Position numbers and translations under genes: made by a program. Under the pieces are notes generated by a model. It saw nothing but the letters and a program-made list of their open reading frames with translations. It was not told the origin of the DNA and made no database searches. DNA of 32,024 nucleotides, from positions 1 to 32,024 of the forward strand of contig CANHDQ010000005.1 of the NCBI GenBank assembly GCA_947459405.1, given 5' to 3'. Below are positions 16,814 through 27,091 of the stretch, piece after piece; position 1 is the stretch's first letter, and each line of letters begins with the position of its first letter. This DNA comes from Comamonadaceae bacterium. GTDB lineage: Bacteria > Pseudomonadota > Gammaproteobacteria > Burkholderiales > Burkholderiaceae_C.

Positions 16814-16854
16814 CGCCAGGGACCGGGAGCACGGCTGCACTACCATGGCGTCCC

Positions 16855-19284
16855 ATGCCCAGCGATCCTGCCTGGCCCGCCGAGACTTACACGGTGGCGG
16901 TGCGACAACTTTGCGAGTTCACTGCCCGCTGCGGCGATCTGGACCTGCGCTTTCAAGGCGCCCCCACCGGTGCTGAAGGCGTGGCCGGTCACACCCTGGT
17001 GGCCCAGCGCCGTGGCCCGGGCTACGAGCGCGAGTTGGCACTGAGCGCAGCGTGGGGCCCCCTGACTGTGCGCGGCCGGGCCGACGGCTACGACAGCCTC
17101 AAGCATAGGCTCGAAGAGGTCAAAACCTACCGCGGCCGCTTCGAGTCCATCACCGCCGAGCAGCAGGCTGTGCACTGGGCGCAAGTGCAGATCTACGGGC
17201 ACCTGTTGTGCCAGACGCGCGCACTGCCGCAGATCCGGCTGGCGCTGGTTTACCTCAACCTCGACGACAGCCAGGAAACCGTGCTCGAGCGTGTGTATGA
17301 GGCCCAGGCCCTGGAGGAATTTCACGCGCTGCACTGCAGCCGATTTGTCGAGTGGGCCCGGCAAGAGCTCGCCCACCTGAAGGCGCGCGGCCAGGCACTG
17401 CAGGGCCTGGCCTTTCCCCAGGCGGCCATGCGCGAGGGCCAGCGCACGCTGGCACGCGCAGTCTGGCACGCAGCGCGGCAAGGGCGCTGCCTCCTGGCCC
17501 AGGCGCCCACCGGCATCGGCAAGACGCTGGGCACCGTGTTTCCTGCGCTCAAGGCCATGGGCGATCCGGGCCAAGCCACCGCGATCGACAAGCTCTACGT
17601 CCTGTCGGCCAAAAGCTCGGGCCGCACGCTGGCTGTGCAAGCGCTGGCCAGCCTGGTGCGCGGTGCGGCGCCCAGCGAGCCCGCCTGCGCAGGCGGCGAC
17701 CCGTCGACGGCCGCAGAGCCTGCGCCGATGCAAGCGCCGATGCAAGCGCCGAGCGATGGCAGCATCGGCCGGCGCCTGCGCGTGCTCGAGCTGCTCGCGC
17801 GCGAGAAAGCCTGTGAGCATCCCGACAAGGCCTGCCACGGTCAATCGTGCCCGCTGGCCAAGGGCTACTACGACAAGCTGCCGGCAGCGCGTGCGGCCGC
17901 CGTAGAGGCCGGCCTGATGGACGGGGTCACGCTGCGCCGCATTGGGCTTGACCACGAACTGTGCCCCTACCACCTCGGCCACGAGATGCTGGCCTGGTCC
18001 GATGTGGTGGTGGGCGACTACCACCACTGGTTTGACAGCCACGCCGTGCTCTACAGCCTGAGCACGGCGCGTCAGTGGCAGGTGGCGGTGCTGGTGGACG
18101 AGGCGCATAACCTGGTCGAACGGGGCCGCCAGATGTACAGCGCCGACCTCGACGACTCGGTCATCGACGCGGCTAGCGCGGGCGCGCCGGCCGCCCTGCG
18201 GCAAGACCTCGCGCGCTTGCGCCGCCACTGGCGCGCCTTGAGCCGGGACGCAGCGCCCTACAGCGTGCTGCCCCAACTGCCGCCAGCTCTGCTGGCGGCG
18301 ATGCAGCACACACGCGGGGCCATCATCGCCTGGCAAGGCGAGCACCCGACGCAGCCGGCTGCACCGCTGCAGCGCTTGTCGCACGCGCTGGGCCACTTGA
18401 TGCAACGGCTGGCCAGTCTGGATACGCACAGCCTCATCGATTTGAGCGTGCAGCAGAGCCAAGGAAGCGGCCGGGCGCGCGCCACGCTGTGCGTGCGCAA
18501 TGTGGTGCCTGCGCCCTTTCTTGGGCCGCGTCTGAGCGCCGCGCATTGCTGCGTGCTGTTTTCGGCCACGCTCACACCGGCCGAGCACTACGCGCAAATG
18601 CTGGGCCTGCCCGAGGACACGCGGCGTCTGGACGTGGCCGGGCCGTTTCACGCCGGGCAGCTCGAGGTGCGCGTGCTCAAGGGGGTGTCGACCCGCTGGG
18701 CCGACCGCAGCCTGAGCCTGCCGACCTTGGTTGAGGTGATGGCGGCGCAGTGGCAGGAACGACCGGGCAAATACCTCGCGTTTTTCAGCAGCTTCGACTA
18801 TTTGCAGCAAGCCAGCCTGGCGCTGCAGCAGTCTCATCCGCAGCTGCCGCAGTGGCAGCAAAGCGCGCGCATGAGCGAGGCCCAACAAGAGGCGTTTGTC
18901 GAGCGCTTCCGGTCGGGCCCGTCCGGAATAGGCTTCGCGGTCCTTGGCGGCTCGTTCGCAGAAGGCATCGATCTGCCCGGCCCGCAGCTCATCGGCGCCT
19001 TCATCGCCACCTTGGGCCTGCCACAGCTCAATCCGGTCAATGAGCAATTTCGAAGGCGCATGGAGCAGCTGCTCGGGCGCGGCTATGCGCATGCCTACCT
19101 CTATCCCGGCCTGCGCAAAGTGGTGCAAGCGGCCGGCCGGGTGATCCGCAGCCAAAGCGATCAGGGCGTGCTCTGGCTGATGGACGAGCGGTTTGCCCAG
19201 GCCCAGGTGCGGGCCCTGCTGCCGCCCTGGTGGCGGCTCGAGGTCATTGAATCCCCCGATGGCCGGGCAGCTGCCGGGCCCTGA
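16855..19284 (+). CDS. DinG/XPD-like Fe-S superfamily 2 helicase with N-terminal PD-(D/E)XK nuclease-like domain
   Basis: N-terminus GRADGYDSLKHRLEEVKTYRG (D..ExK); Walker A LAQAPTGIGKT; Cys set CEHPDKACHGQSCPLA...C; Walker B VLVDEAHNL; FSATLTP; GSFAEGIDLPG; QAAGRVIRSQSDQG. Confidence 0.92.
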   Translation: MPSDPAWPAETYTVAVRQLCEFTARCGDLDLRFQGAPTGAEGVAGHTLVAQRRGPGYERELALSAAWGPLTVRGRADGYDSLKHRLEEVKTYRGRFESITAEQQAVHWAQVQIYGHLLCQTRALPQIRLALVYLNLDDSQETVLERVYEAQALEEFHALHCSRFVEWARQELAHLKARGQALQGLAFPQAAMREGQRTLARAVWHAARQGRCLLAQAPTGIGKTLGTVFPALKAMGDPGQATAIDKLYVLSAKSSGRTLAVQALASLVRGAAPSEPACAGGDPSTAAEPAPMQAPMQAPSDGSIGRRLRVLELLAREKACEHPDKACHGQSCPLAKGYYDKLPAARAAAVEAGLMDGVTLRRIGLDHELCPYHLGHEMLAWSDVVVGDYHHWFDSHAVLYSLSTARQWQVAVLVDEAHNLVERGRQMYSADLDDSVIDAASAGAPAALRQDLARLRRHWRALSRDAAPYSVLPQLPPALLAAMQHTRGAIIAWQGEHPTQPAAPLQRLSHALGHLMQRLASLDTHSLIDLSVQQSQGSGRARATLCVRNVVPAPFLGPRLSAAHCCVLFSATLTPAEHYAQMLGLPEDTRRLDVAGPFHAGQLEVRVLKGVSTRWADRSLSLPTLVEVMAAQWQERPGKYLAFFSSFDYLQQASLALQQSHPQLPQWQQSARMSEAQQEAFVERFRSGPSGIGFAVLGGSFAEGIDLPGPQLIGAFIATLGLPQLNPVNEQFRRRMEQLLGRGYAHAYLYPGLRKVVQAAGRVIRSQSDQGVLWLMDERFAQAQVRALLPPWWRLEVIESPDGRAAAGP

Positions 19285-19687
19285 TATCGAAGCGCTCATC
19301 GTCGGTGCTAAAACCGTCGAGGTCCTGGGCTTGCGCATCCGCATCGGCATCGGCCTCGTCTTGTGCCAGTTCCGAAACGTCAGCCGTGGTGTCGATCAAA
19401 TAAGGATCGTCCAGAGCGGGTTCGGTCCCTTGGGTCACAGTCCGGTCGATCGAGCCGGCCAGGCGCACCAGATGGTCGGGCAAGATATCGCAGCCTTGCA
19501 CCAGCGGGCCATCGCTCAAGGGGTCCTCTCCCGTTCCTGTGGAGTCGCTGTCACCGGCCAGGACTTGGCGGTTGCGCGTGCCCAGGCTGTCACTGCCGCT
19601 GTCACTGCTGTCGCTCGGCCCGAGGCTGGCCAGATCCGCTCCTGAGGGCTGGCGGGGTGCACGGGCACCGCCTGTAAGGGTGGTCAT
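19244..19687 (-). CDS. Acidic, Ser/Asp-rich hypothetical protein
   Basis: MTTLTGGARAPRQPSGADLASLGPSDSSDSGSDSLGTRNRQVLAGDSDSTGTGEDPLSDG...; ATG 19687 preceded by an RBS-like aaggagc on the minus strand; overlaps the helicase 3' end by 41 bp. Confidence 0.7.
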   Translation of the reverse strand: MTTLTGGARAPRQPSGADLASLGPSDSSDSGSDSLGTRNRQVLAGDSDSTGTGEDPLSDGPLVQGCDILPDHLVRLAGSIDRTVTQGTEPALDDPYLIDTTADVSELAQDEADADADAQAQDLDGFSTDDERFDIRARQLPGHRGIQ

Positions 19688-19896
19688 GGGGCTTGCTCCT
19701 TCATGGGTTGAGGCAATAGAGAGCGGGTCGGCCGCACGCTGCGGGCCGCGACACCCGATCCCCCTCCAAGCCACTGTGTCCGAAGTCCTGCGCCGACTCT
19801 GTAGGCCAATCTCTATGGGTGTACCGATGCTGACGGCCGGCCCATGTCAGAGCCACACGAACGATGAACTCGAGCCTCGTGCCCGGCAGACACACA

Positions 19897-19920
19897 AAAA
19901 AAGGGGCTCGCGCCCCTTTT
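19897..19920 (-). terminator. Rho-independent terminator for the KGG gene
   Basis: Minus strand AAAAGGGGC-GCGA-GCCCCTTTTTTT; 8-9 bp GC-rich stem plus U run. Confidence 0.85.
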
Positions 19921-19987
19921 GATGCCTCCTGCGGCCTGGGGCGACTCTTGGATCGCCGGGCTCTTGTTGCAGATGAGAGGGCCGCGC

Positions 19988-20200
19988 TTAGGCCGGGGCC
20001 GATCCTTCAGCCGACTTGCGCCGCCCTGCCCGACCACCCTTGCGGCCGGCCTCGCGGGCCTCGGCCGAATTGAACTCGTGGGCCCTGCCACTGGCATGGG
20101 CCGCCTTGCCGCCAAGACTGGCAATCTCGCGCTGGCGCTGCGGATCCATGGACGCAAAGCCGCGCTTGGACGGCGTCTTGGTTTCGAACGTGTCGCTCAT
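19988..20200 (-). CDS. KGG-motif stress-induced protein (YciG/Con-10-like)
   Basis: MSDTFETKTPSKRGFASMDPQRQREIASLGGKAAHASGRAHEFNSAEAREAGRKGGRAG. Confidence 0.88.
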   Translation of the reverse strand: MSDTFETKTPSKRGFASMDPQRQREIASLGGKAAHASGRAHEFNSAEAREAGRKGGRAGRRKSAEGSAPA

Positions 20201-20473
20201 GATCAAACTCTCCTGCTGGTTGAGGGGTCAACAAAACACAGCAAGACTGTAGAAAACGGCCGAGAACCTTTTAATCGGTCAACACCGATGGGCTTTGTAG
20301 GACAACGCCGCAGCCGCAGTCCGAGCGTCAATCCGGTCGCGCTTTTATGCAATTGGGGCATATGAAAAATCAAAAAAAGTAGTTTGGCGAATGATGAGTC
20401 CACTCCAGAATCGCGCCTCACCGCTCAAAGGGCAACAAAGGCCGACCTCGGCAAACCCAAGATTCAATCCGCC

Positions 20474-21469
20474 ATGACACTCAAGCCCCGCCTCCTCCTC
20501 GCCGCCCTCACCTTGTCTGCCGCTGGCCTGGTGCAAGCACAGACCGGCCTGCTCAACGTCTCCTACGACGTTTCCCGGGAGTTCTACAAAGACCTCAATG
20601 CCGCATTCACCGCGCATTACAAAAAAACCACTGGGCAGGACATCAAGGTCGATCAGTCGCACGCAGGCTCGAGCGCGCAGGCGCGCGCGGTAGCCGACGG
20701 ACTCGATGCAGATGTCGTGACCATGAACACCACCACCGACATCGACTTCCTGGCCGAAAAGGGCGTGGTGGACAAGGACTGGCGCAAACGCTTTGCCCAC
20801 AACGCCGCGCCCACCCATTCGACCATGCTGTTTCTGGTGCGCAATGGCAACCCCAAAGGCATCAAGGACTGGGACGACCTGACCCGGCCCGGCATCTCGG
20901 TGGTGGTGGTCAACCCCAAGACCGGCGGCAACGGCCGCATGGCGTATTTGGCCGCCTGGGGCTATGCACGCAGCAAAGGCGCGAGCGACGCGCAAGCAGC
21001 CGAATTTGTGAGCAGGCTCTACAAGAACGTGCCCGTCCTGGCCCGCGGTGGACGCGATGCCACCGGCATCTTCCTGCAGCGAGGCATCGGCGATGTCTTG
21101 GTGACCTTCGAGTCGGAGGTGGTGTCAGTCGACAAAGAATTTGGCAGCAGCAAGGTCGATGCCATCCATCCATCGGTCTCCATCGTCGCAGAAAACCCGG
21201 TGGCCATCGTTGAGCGCACGGTCAAAAAGAAAAACACAGCCGCGCAAGCCCAAGCCTATTTGGATTTTCTGTATTCGCCCGAAGGCCAGGAAATTGCGGC
21301 GCGGCACAACATCAGGCCGCACAACGAAGCGGTCTTGAAAAGACACGGCGCCGTGTTCAAACCCATCAAGCTCTTTACCGTCGAGCAGTACTTCGGCTCG
21401 CTGGCCAACGCGCAGAAGGTGCACTTTAACGACGGCGGCCAGTTCGACAAGATCTTTGGTCAGCGCTGA
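20474..21469 (+). CDS. sbp: Sulfate ABC transporter substrate-binding protein
   Basis: ATG 20474; signal peptide; LLNVSYDVSREFYKDLNAAF, QSHAGSSAQARAVADGLDADVVTMN, GISVVVVNPKTGGNGRMAYLAAWGYA; followed by cysTWA. Confidence 0.95.
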   Translation: MTLKPRLLLAALTLSAAGLVQAQTGLLNVSYDVSREFYKDLNAAFTAHYKKTTGQDIKVDQSHAGSSAQARAVADGLDADVVTMNTTTDIDFLAEKGVVDKDWRKRFAHNAAPTHSTMLFLVRNGNPKGIKDWDDLTRPGISVVVVNPKTGGNGRMAYLAAWGYARSKGASDAQAAEFVSRLYKNVPVLARGGRDATGIFLQRGIGDVLVTFESEVVSVDKEFGSSKVDAIHPSVSIVAENPVAIVERTVKKKNTAAQAQAYLDFLYSPEGQEIAARHNIRPHNEAVLKRHGAVFKPIKLFTVEQYFGSLANAQKVHFNDGGQFDKIFGQR

Positions 21470-21472
21470 ACC

Positions 21473-22291
21473 ATGAACACCGCCACGCGGGTCTTGCCCG
21501 GCTTCAAGATCACGCTGGGCTACACGCTGCTCTACCTCAGCTTGCTGGTGTTGATCCCGCTGTCGGCCCTGGTCCTGAAGACGCTGTCCCTGAGTTGGCC
21601 ACAGTTTTGGGACGCGGTGACTGCACCGCGGGTGTTGGCGGCCTATCGCTTGACCTTTGGCGCCTCGCTAATCGCCGCCACGGTCAATGCGGTCATGGGC
21701 CTGCTGCTGGCCTGGGTGCTGGTGCGCTACGACTTTCCCGGCAAAAGAATCATCGACGCCATGGTCGACCTGCCCTTCGCCCTGCCCACAGCCGTCGCAG
21801 GTATCGCACTGACGGCCTTGCTCGCAGGCAATGGATGGATCGGCCAGTACCTCGAGCCCATGGGCGTGCAACTGGCGTTCAACCCCAACGGGGTCGTGAT
21901 CGCACTGATCTTCATCGGCTTGCCGTTTGTGGTGCGAACTGTGCAACCGGTGCTCGCGGACCTCGAGAAAGAACTTGAAGAGGCGGCCACCTGCCTGGGC
22001 GCAACACGCTGGCAAACCTTCAGCCGGGTGATCCTGCCGACGCTCACGCCCGCGCTGCTGACCGGCTTTGCGCTGGCCTTGGCACGCGCCATCGGGGAAT
22101 ACGGCTCGGTGATTTTTATTGCAGGCAACATGCCCATGGTCTCTGAAATCACGCCGCTCATCATCGTCGGCAAGCTCGAGCAGTACGACTACGCCGGCGC
22201 CACCGCCGTGGCCACCGTGATGCTGCTGATCTCGTTTGTGCTGCTTCTGCTGATCAACGCGCTGCAGGCGTGGCAAAGGCGCAGGTCATGA
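21473..22291 (+). CDS. cysT: Sulfate ABC transporter permease CysT
   Basis: [33 protein letters not shown]...; [43 protein letters not shown]. Confidence 0.95.
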   Translation: MNTATRVLPGFKITLGYTLLYLSLLVLIPLSALVLKTLSLSWPQFWDAVTAPRVLAAYRLTFGASLIAATVNAVMGLLLAWVLVRYDFPGKRIIDAMVDLPFALPTAVAGIALTALLAGNGWIGQYLEPMGVQLAFNPNGVVIALIFIGLPFVVRTVQPVLADLEKELEEAATCLGATRWQTFSRVILPTLTPALLTGFALALARAIGEYGSVIFIAGNMPMVSEITPLIIVGKLEQYDYAGATAVATVMLLISFVLLLLINALQAWQRRRS

Positions 22292-23265
22292 ACCCGGCGA
22301 CAGTCCTCACTACGGGCGGTGCCGCCACCACAAGCGCCCCTGCAACAAACGCCCCTGCAACAAGCGGCGCAGTCCAGCGCCCAAGCCGCGCCCGAGCCCG
22401 CAGCCAATTGCCCTGGGGCCGCTGGTGCCTGATCACGCTGGCGCTCGGCTTCATGGTGCTGTTCCTGATGCTGCCGCTGGCAGCCGTCTTTGCAGAGGCG
22501 CTGCGCAAAGGCTGGAGCGCCTACTGGCAGGCCCTGCAGGAGCCCGACGCCTGGTCGGCGATTCGTTTGACGCTCCTCATCGCCGCCATCGCCGTGCCGC
22601 TCAACCTGGTGTTTGGTGTGGCGGCGGCCTGGGCGATTGCCAAATACGAGTTTCGCGGCAAGGCCTTTCTGACCACCCTGGTTGACTTGCCGTTTTCGGT
22701 CTCGCCCGTGGTCGCCGGTCTGATTTACGTGCTGGTCTTTGGCGCACAGGGCTGGCTGGGCCCCTGGCTGGCTGAGCACAACATTCGGATCATCTTTGCG
22801 GTGCCGGGAATCGTCCTGGCCACGGTGTTTGTGACCTTGCCCTTCATCGCCCGCGAATTGATCCCGCTGATGCAGGCGCAGGGCAGCGATGAAGAGCAGG
22901 CGGCCATCGTGCTCGGCGCCACGGGCTGGCAAACCTTCTGGCATGTGACGCTGCCCAATATCAAATGGGCGCTGATTTATGGCGTGATCTTGTGCAACGC
23001 CCGCGCCATGGGCGAGTTCGGCGCGGTCTCGGTGGTGTCGGGGCATATCCGGGGACAAACCACCACCATGCCGCTGCATGTGGAAATTCTCTACAACGAA
23101 TACCAATCGGTTGCCGCCTTCGCCGTCGCGTCTTTGCTGGCGCTGCTCGCGCTGGTGACCCTGGCGGTGCAAAGCACGGTGCACTGGCTCCATGAGCGCG
23201 AGCTCAAGGCCGCGGCGAACCTGCCGCCCGATCGGTGCGGACGTCCTGAAGAAAGCCATCCATGA
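22288..23265 (+). CDS. cysW: Sulfate ABC transporter permease CysW
   Basis: ATGA overlap with cys[59 protein letters not shown]. Confidence 0.95.
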   Translation: MNPATVLTTGGAATTSAPATNAPATSGAVQRPSRARARSQLPWGRWCLITLALGFMVLFLMLPLAAVFAEALRKGWSAYWQALQEPDAWSAIRLTLLIAAIAVPLNLVFGVAAAWAIAKYEFRGKAFLTTLVDLPFSVSPVVAGLIYVLVFGAQGWLGPWLAEHNIRIIFAVPGIVLATVFVTLPFIARELIPLMQAQGSDEEQAAIVLGATGWQTFWHVTLPNIKWALIYGVILCNARAMGEFGAVSVVSGHIRGQTTTMPLHVEILYNEYQSVAAFAVASLLALLALVTLAVQSTVHWLHERELKAAANLPPDRCGRPEESHP

Positions 23266-24335
23266 GCCTTGAAATTCGCCACATCTCCAAACGCTTTGGC
23301 AACTACCAAGCCCTGCGCAGCGTCAATCTGGACGTCCAAAGCGGCGAGCTCATGGCGCTGCTCGGACCGTCGGGCTGTGGCAAGACCACGCTGCTGCGCA
23401 TCATCGCCGGTCTTGAAAGCGCTGACCAAGGCCGCATTCTGTTTGCGGGTAAAGACACCACCGATGTGCATGTGCGCGATCGCCAGGTGGGGTTCGTGTT
23501 TCAACATTACGCCCTGTTTCGGCACATGACGGTGTTTGAAAACATCGCCTTTGGTTTGCGCATCAAGCCGCGCGGCCAGCGGCCGAGCTCGGCGCAGATC
23601 AAAGCCAGGGTCGCAGACCTGCTCAAGCGGGTACAGATGGAGTCGATGGCCGATCGCTACCCGTCGCAGCTTTCGGGCGGTCAGCGCCAGCGCATTGCGC
23701 TGGCCCGGGCGCTGGCCGTCGAGCCCAAGGTGTTGCTGCTCGACGAGCCCTTTGGCGCGCTCGATGCCAAGGTGCGCAAGGAGCTGCGCCGCTGGCTGCG
23801 ACGGCTGCACGACGAGCTTGAGGTGACGAGCATCTTCGTCACGCACGATCAGGAGGAGGCTCTGGAGGTGGCCGACCGGGTGGTGCTCATGAACCAGGGC
23901 GCCATTGAACAGGTGGGCACGCCCCAGCAGGTCTGGGACCATCCGGCCAGCCCCTTCGCGTATGGCTTTTTAGGCGACGTCAACCTCTTGCACGGCCGTG
24001 CCCATGAGGGCCTGCTGCACCTCGATGGCCTGGCCCTGGACGCACCCGAACACCGACAAGCACAAAACGCACAAGCCATGGCCTACGTCCGCCCCCACGA
24101 GCTGCAGGTCGAGCGTTACCGATCGGGCGCCAGCGGCATGGTGGCCCAGCTGCAGCGGGCGATCGTGGTCGGCCCACTGGCCCGCCTGGAGATCGGCTTA
24201 GAGGCCAATGCCCAAGGTCCGCAGCAGGCCCTGGAGGCGCACATGAGTGCGGATCGCTTTGACGAACTCGGTTTGAAAGAAGGCGAAAAGCTGCTCGTTT
24301 CACCGCGCAAGGCGCGGGTCTTCTTGCACGCTTGA
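23262..24335 (+). CDS. cysA: Sulfate ABC transporter ATP-binding protein CysA
   Basis: ATGA overlap with cys[91 protein letters not shown]. Confidence 0.97.
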   Translation: MSLEIRHISKRFGNYQALRSVNLDVQSGELMALLGPSGCGKTTLLRIIAGLESADQGRILFAGKDTTDVHVRDRQVGFVFQHYALFRHMTVFENIAFGLRIKPRGQRPSSAQIKARVADLLKRVQMESMADRYPSQLSGGQRQRIALARALAVEPKVLLLDEPFGALDAKVRKELRRWLRRLHDELEVTSIFVTHDQEEALEVADRVVLMNQGAIEQVGTPQQVWDHPASPFAYGFLGDVNLLHGRAHEGLLHLDGLALDAPEHRQAQNAQAMAYVRPHELQVERYRSGASGMVAQLQRAIVVGPLARLEIGLEANAQGPQQALEAHMSADRFDELGLKEGEKLLVSPRKARVFLHA

Positions 24336-26975
24336 ACCCAGAGCGTGTAGCGCGGCGTTGGCGATGCTCTGCGCGTCGACCCCAAAAAACTCGCGCAGCT
24401 GTGACCTTGTGTCACTGCGGCCAAAACCGTCCGTGCCCAAGGTCAGGTAGCGGCGCCCCTGGGGCAAATGGGCCCGGATGCTCTCTGGCAAGGCCTTGAC
24501 GTAGTCGGTGGCCGCAATGATCGGCCCGCGGGTAGAGGCCAGCTGCTCGGCCACATACGCCGTGCGGCTTGCGCCTTCTTGCAGGGCCGCACGCTCGCAA
24601 GCCTGCCCGTCGCGGGCCAACTCACTCCAGCTGGTCACACTGACCACCGTGCTGCTGACCCCCTGAGCTGCGAGCAACTGCGCTGCGGCAATCACCTCGG
24701 TGAGGATGGCACCCGAGCCCAGCAAAGTCACTTCACGGTTGGAGGCCGCGCGGGTCTTGAGCACCGGCCCATAACGGCCGAACTCATAGCAGCCCCGAAT
24801 GACCTGATCGGCCACACCGGCGGGCAGATCGGGTTGGGCGTAGTTGGCATTCATGAGGGTGACGTAATAAAACACGTCGCGCTGCTCGACCATCATCTCC
24901 TGCATGCCGTGCGCCAGGATGACAGCCAGTTCGCCAGCAAAAGCCGGGTCATAGGCTTTGCAATTGGGAATGGTCGCAGCCCACAAATGGCTGCTGCCGT
25001 CTTGGTGCTGCAAACCCTCGCCGCCCAGCGTGGTACGCCCAGATGTGGCACCGAGCAAAAAGCCGCGCGGCTGCTGGTCGGCGGCCGCCCAGATCGCATC
25101 GCCCACGCGCTGAAAACCAAACATCGAGTAGTAGATATAAAAAGGCAGCATCGCCACGCCATGGACGCTGTAGGCCGTGGCTGCGGCGGTCCAGCTGGCA
25201 ATCGCCCCGGCCTCGCTGATGCCTTCCTCCAGAATCTGCCCGTCCAGCGCCTCGCGGTAGCTGAGCACCGAGCCGATGTCCTCGGGCGCGTAACGCTGCC
25301 CCACGCTCGAATAGATGCCCACCTGCTTGAACAGGTTGGCCATGCCAAAGGTGCGCGCCTCGTCGGCCACGATGGGCACGATGCGCGGGCCCAGGGCCTG
25401 GCTCTTGAGCAAATTGCCCAGCATGCGCACAAAGGCCATGGTGGTGCTCATTTCCTTGCCGCCGGCTTGCAGCGCAAATTGCGCGTAGCTCTCAAGCGCT
25501 GGAACCGGCACCGCCTCGCAGTCGGTGTGGCGCTTGGGCAGATAGCCGCCCAGGTCTTGGCGGCGCGCGTGCAGATACTGCATCTCGGGGCTCTCAGGCG
25601 CGGGCTTGTAGAAAGCCAGGCCCTTGGCCTGCTCGTCGCTCAGCGGCAGGTTGAATCGGTTTCTGAATTCGATCAACTCCTGCTCGTCGAACTTCTTTTG
25701 CGAGTGCGTGGTCATCTTGCCCTGACCGGCCGAGCCCATGCCATAGCCCTTCTTGGTATGCGCCAGGATCACGGTGGGCTGCCCCTTGTGGGCGGCGGCT
25801 GCGGCGTAGGCAGCGTGGATCTTGACCAGGTCGTGACCGCCGCGCTTGAGCCGGTCGATTTGATCGTCCGTCATGCCCTGGGCCAGTCGGGCCAGCTCCG
25901 GGTTCTGGCCGAAGAAGTGCTCCCGGTTGTAGCGCCCGTCGTTGGCGGCAAAGGTCTGCATCTGGCCGTCGACCGTGCTCGCAAACGCACGCAACAATGC
26001 GGCCGACTGGTCGCGGGCGAACAAGCCGTCCCAGTCGCTGCCCCAGACCAGCTTGATCACGTTCCAGCCCGCGCCGGCAAAGAGCTTTTCGAGCTCGTCG
26101 ATGATGCGGAAATTGCCGCGCACCGGGCCGTCGAGGCGCTGCAAATTGCAGTTGACCACCCACACCAGGTTGTCCAGGTTCTCGCGCGCAGCCAGGGTCA
26201 ACGCGCTCATGCTCTCGGGCTCGTCCATCTCGCCGTCGCCAAACACGCCCCAGACCTTGCGGCCCGAGCAATCGAGCAACTGGCGGTGCGTGAGGTAGCG
26301 CATGAAGCGGGCGTGATAGATGGAGCTGATCGGGCCTATCCCCATTGAGCCGGTGGGAAACTGCCAGAAGTCGGGCATCAGGTAGGGGTGGGGGTAGCTC
26401 GGCAGCCCGCGCGTGCCGCGCGCCACAGCGCCAATCTCCTGGCGGTAATGCGCCAGTTCCTGTTCGCTCAGGCGTCCCTCCAGAAAGGCGCGGGCATAAA
26501 CGCCCGGCGCGCTGTGCGGCTGGAAAAACACCAGGTCACCGCGGTGCTGCGCATCACGGGCGTGAAAGAAATGGTTAAAGCCCACCTCAAACAAATCGGC
26601 GGCGCTCGCGTAACTGGCGATGTGCCCGCCCAGATCGCCGTAGGCCTGATTGGCCCGCACCACCATGGCCAATGCATTCCAGCGCATCAGCGAGGCCAGA
26701 CGCTCCTCAATGGCCAGATCGCCCGGAAACACCGGCTGCTGGTCCACTGCAATAGTGTTGACGTAGGGCGTGTTCAGGTCGGGCTGCCAGCGCGTGCCCA
26801 TGGCCCGCGCGCGGGCCACCAGCAGGTCCAGAATCTGACGCGCTCGCTCGCCGCCGTCCTGGCCGGACTGCACCAACGCAGCGAAGGCATCAAGCCACTC
26901 GGCGGTCTCCTGGGGATCGGGGTCTTGGCCCAGGGCAGGCATTTGCAGCCAGCCGGCTAACGTGGGGGCGTTCAT
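24300..26975 (-). CDS. aceE: Homodimeric-type pyruvate dehydrogenase E1 (AceE/MdeB-like 2-oxoacid dehydrogenase)
   Basis: 891 aa; [121 protein letters not shown]. Confidence 0.95.
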   Translation of the reverse strand: MNAPTLAGWLQMPALGQDPDPQETAEWLDAFAALVQSGQDGGERARQILDLLVARARAMGTRWQPDLNTPYVNTIAVDQQPVFPGDLAIEERLASLMRWNALAMVVRANQAYGDLGGHIASYASAADLFEVGFNHFFHARDAQHRGDLVFFQPHSAPGVYARAFLEGRLSEQELAHYRQEIGAVARGTRGLPSYPHPYLMPDFWQFPTGSMGIGPISSIYHARFMRYLTHRQLLDCSGRKVWGVFGDGEMDEPESMSALTLAARENLDNLVWVVNCNLQRLDGPVRGNFRIIDELEKLFAGAGWNVIKLVWGSDWDGLFARDQSAALLRAFASTVDGQMQTFAANDGRYNREHFFGQNPELARLAQGMTDDQIDRLKRGGHDLVKIHAAYAAAAAHKGQPTVILAHTKKGYGMGSAGQGKMTTHSQKKFDEQELIEFRNRFNLPLSDEQAKGLAFYKPAPESPEMQYLHARRQDLGGYLPKRHTDCEAVPVPALESYAQFALQAGGKEMSTTMAFVRMLGNLLKSQALGPRIVPIVADEARTFGMANLFKQVGIYSSVGQRYAPEDIGSVLSYREALDGQILEEGISEAGAIASWTAAATAYSVHGVAMLPFYIYYSMFGFQRVGDAIWAAADQQPRGFLLGATSGRTTLGGEGLQHQDGSSHLWAATIPNCKAYDPAFAGELAVILAHGMQEMMVEQRDVFYYVTLMNANYAQPDLPAGVADQVIRGCYEFGRYGPVLKTRAASNREVTLLGSGAILTEVIAAAQLLAAQGVSSTVVSVTSWSELARDGQACERAALQEGASRTAYVAEQLASTRGPIIAATDYVKALPESIRAHLPQGRRYLTLGTDGFGRSDTRSQLREFFGVDAQSIANAALHALGSSVQEDPRLAR

Positions 26976-27026
26976 GGCGAGTCTCCTTGCAATGCCCGAA
27001 CTGTATTGAATCCCGGACAGAAGGTG

Positions 27027-27063
27027 ATGCTTTAATTTCGCAAAAACCCAGTTCTTAAAGCAT
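27027..27063. promoter_or_regulatory. 9-bp inverted repeat in the aceE/Lrp divergent region (candidate Lrp-family operator)
   Basis: ATGCTTTAA (27027-27035) and TTAAAGCAT (27055-27063), perfect, 19-nt spacer, in an AT-rich island. Confidence 0.6.
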
Positions 27064-27091
27064 TAAATTCTGATTTAGTTAAAATTTCAGC

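Noticed and set aside
16840-19350. 836-aa minus-strand ORF opposite the helicase
   Set aside because: Shadow ORF; helicase motifs on the plus strand are decisive.
24468-26348. 626-aa plus-strand ORF opposite aceE
   Set aside because: Shadow ORF in GC-rich coding DNA; E1 motifs on the minus strand.
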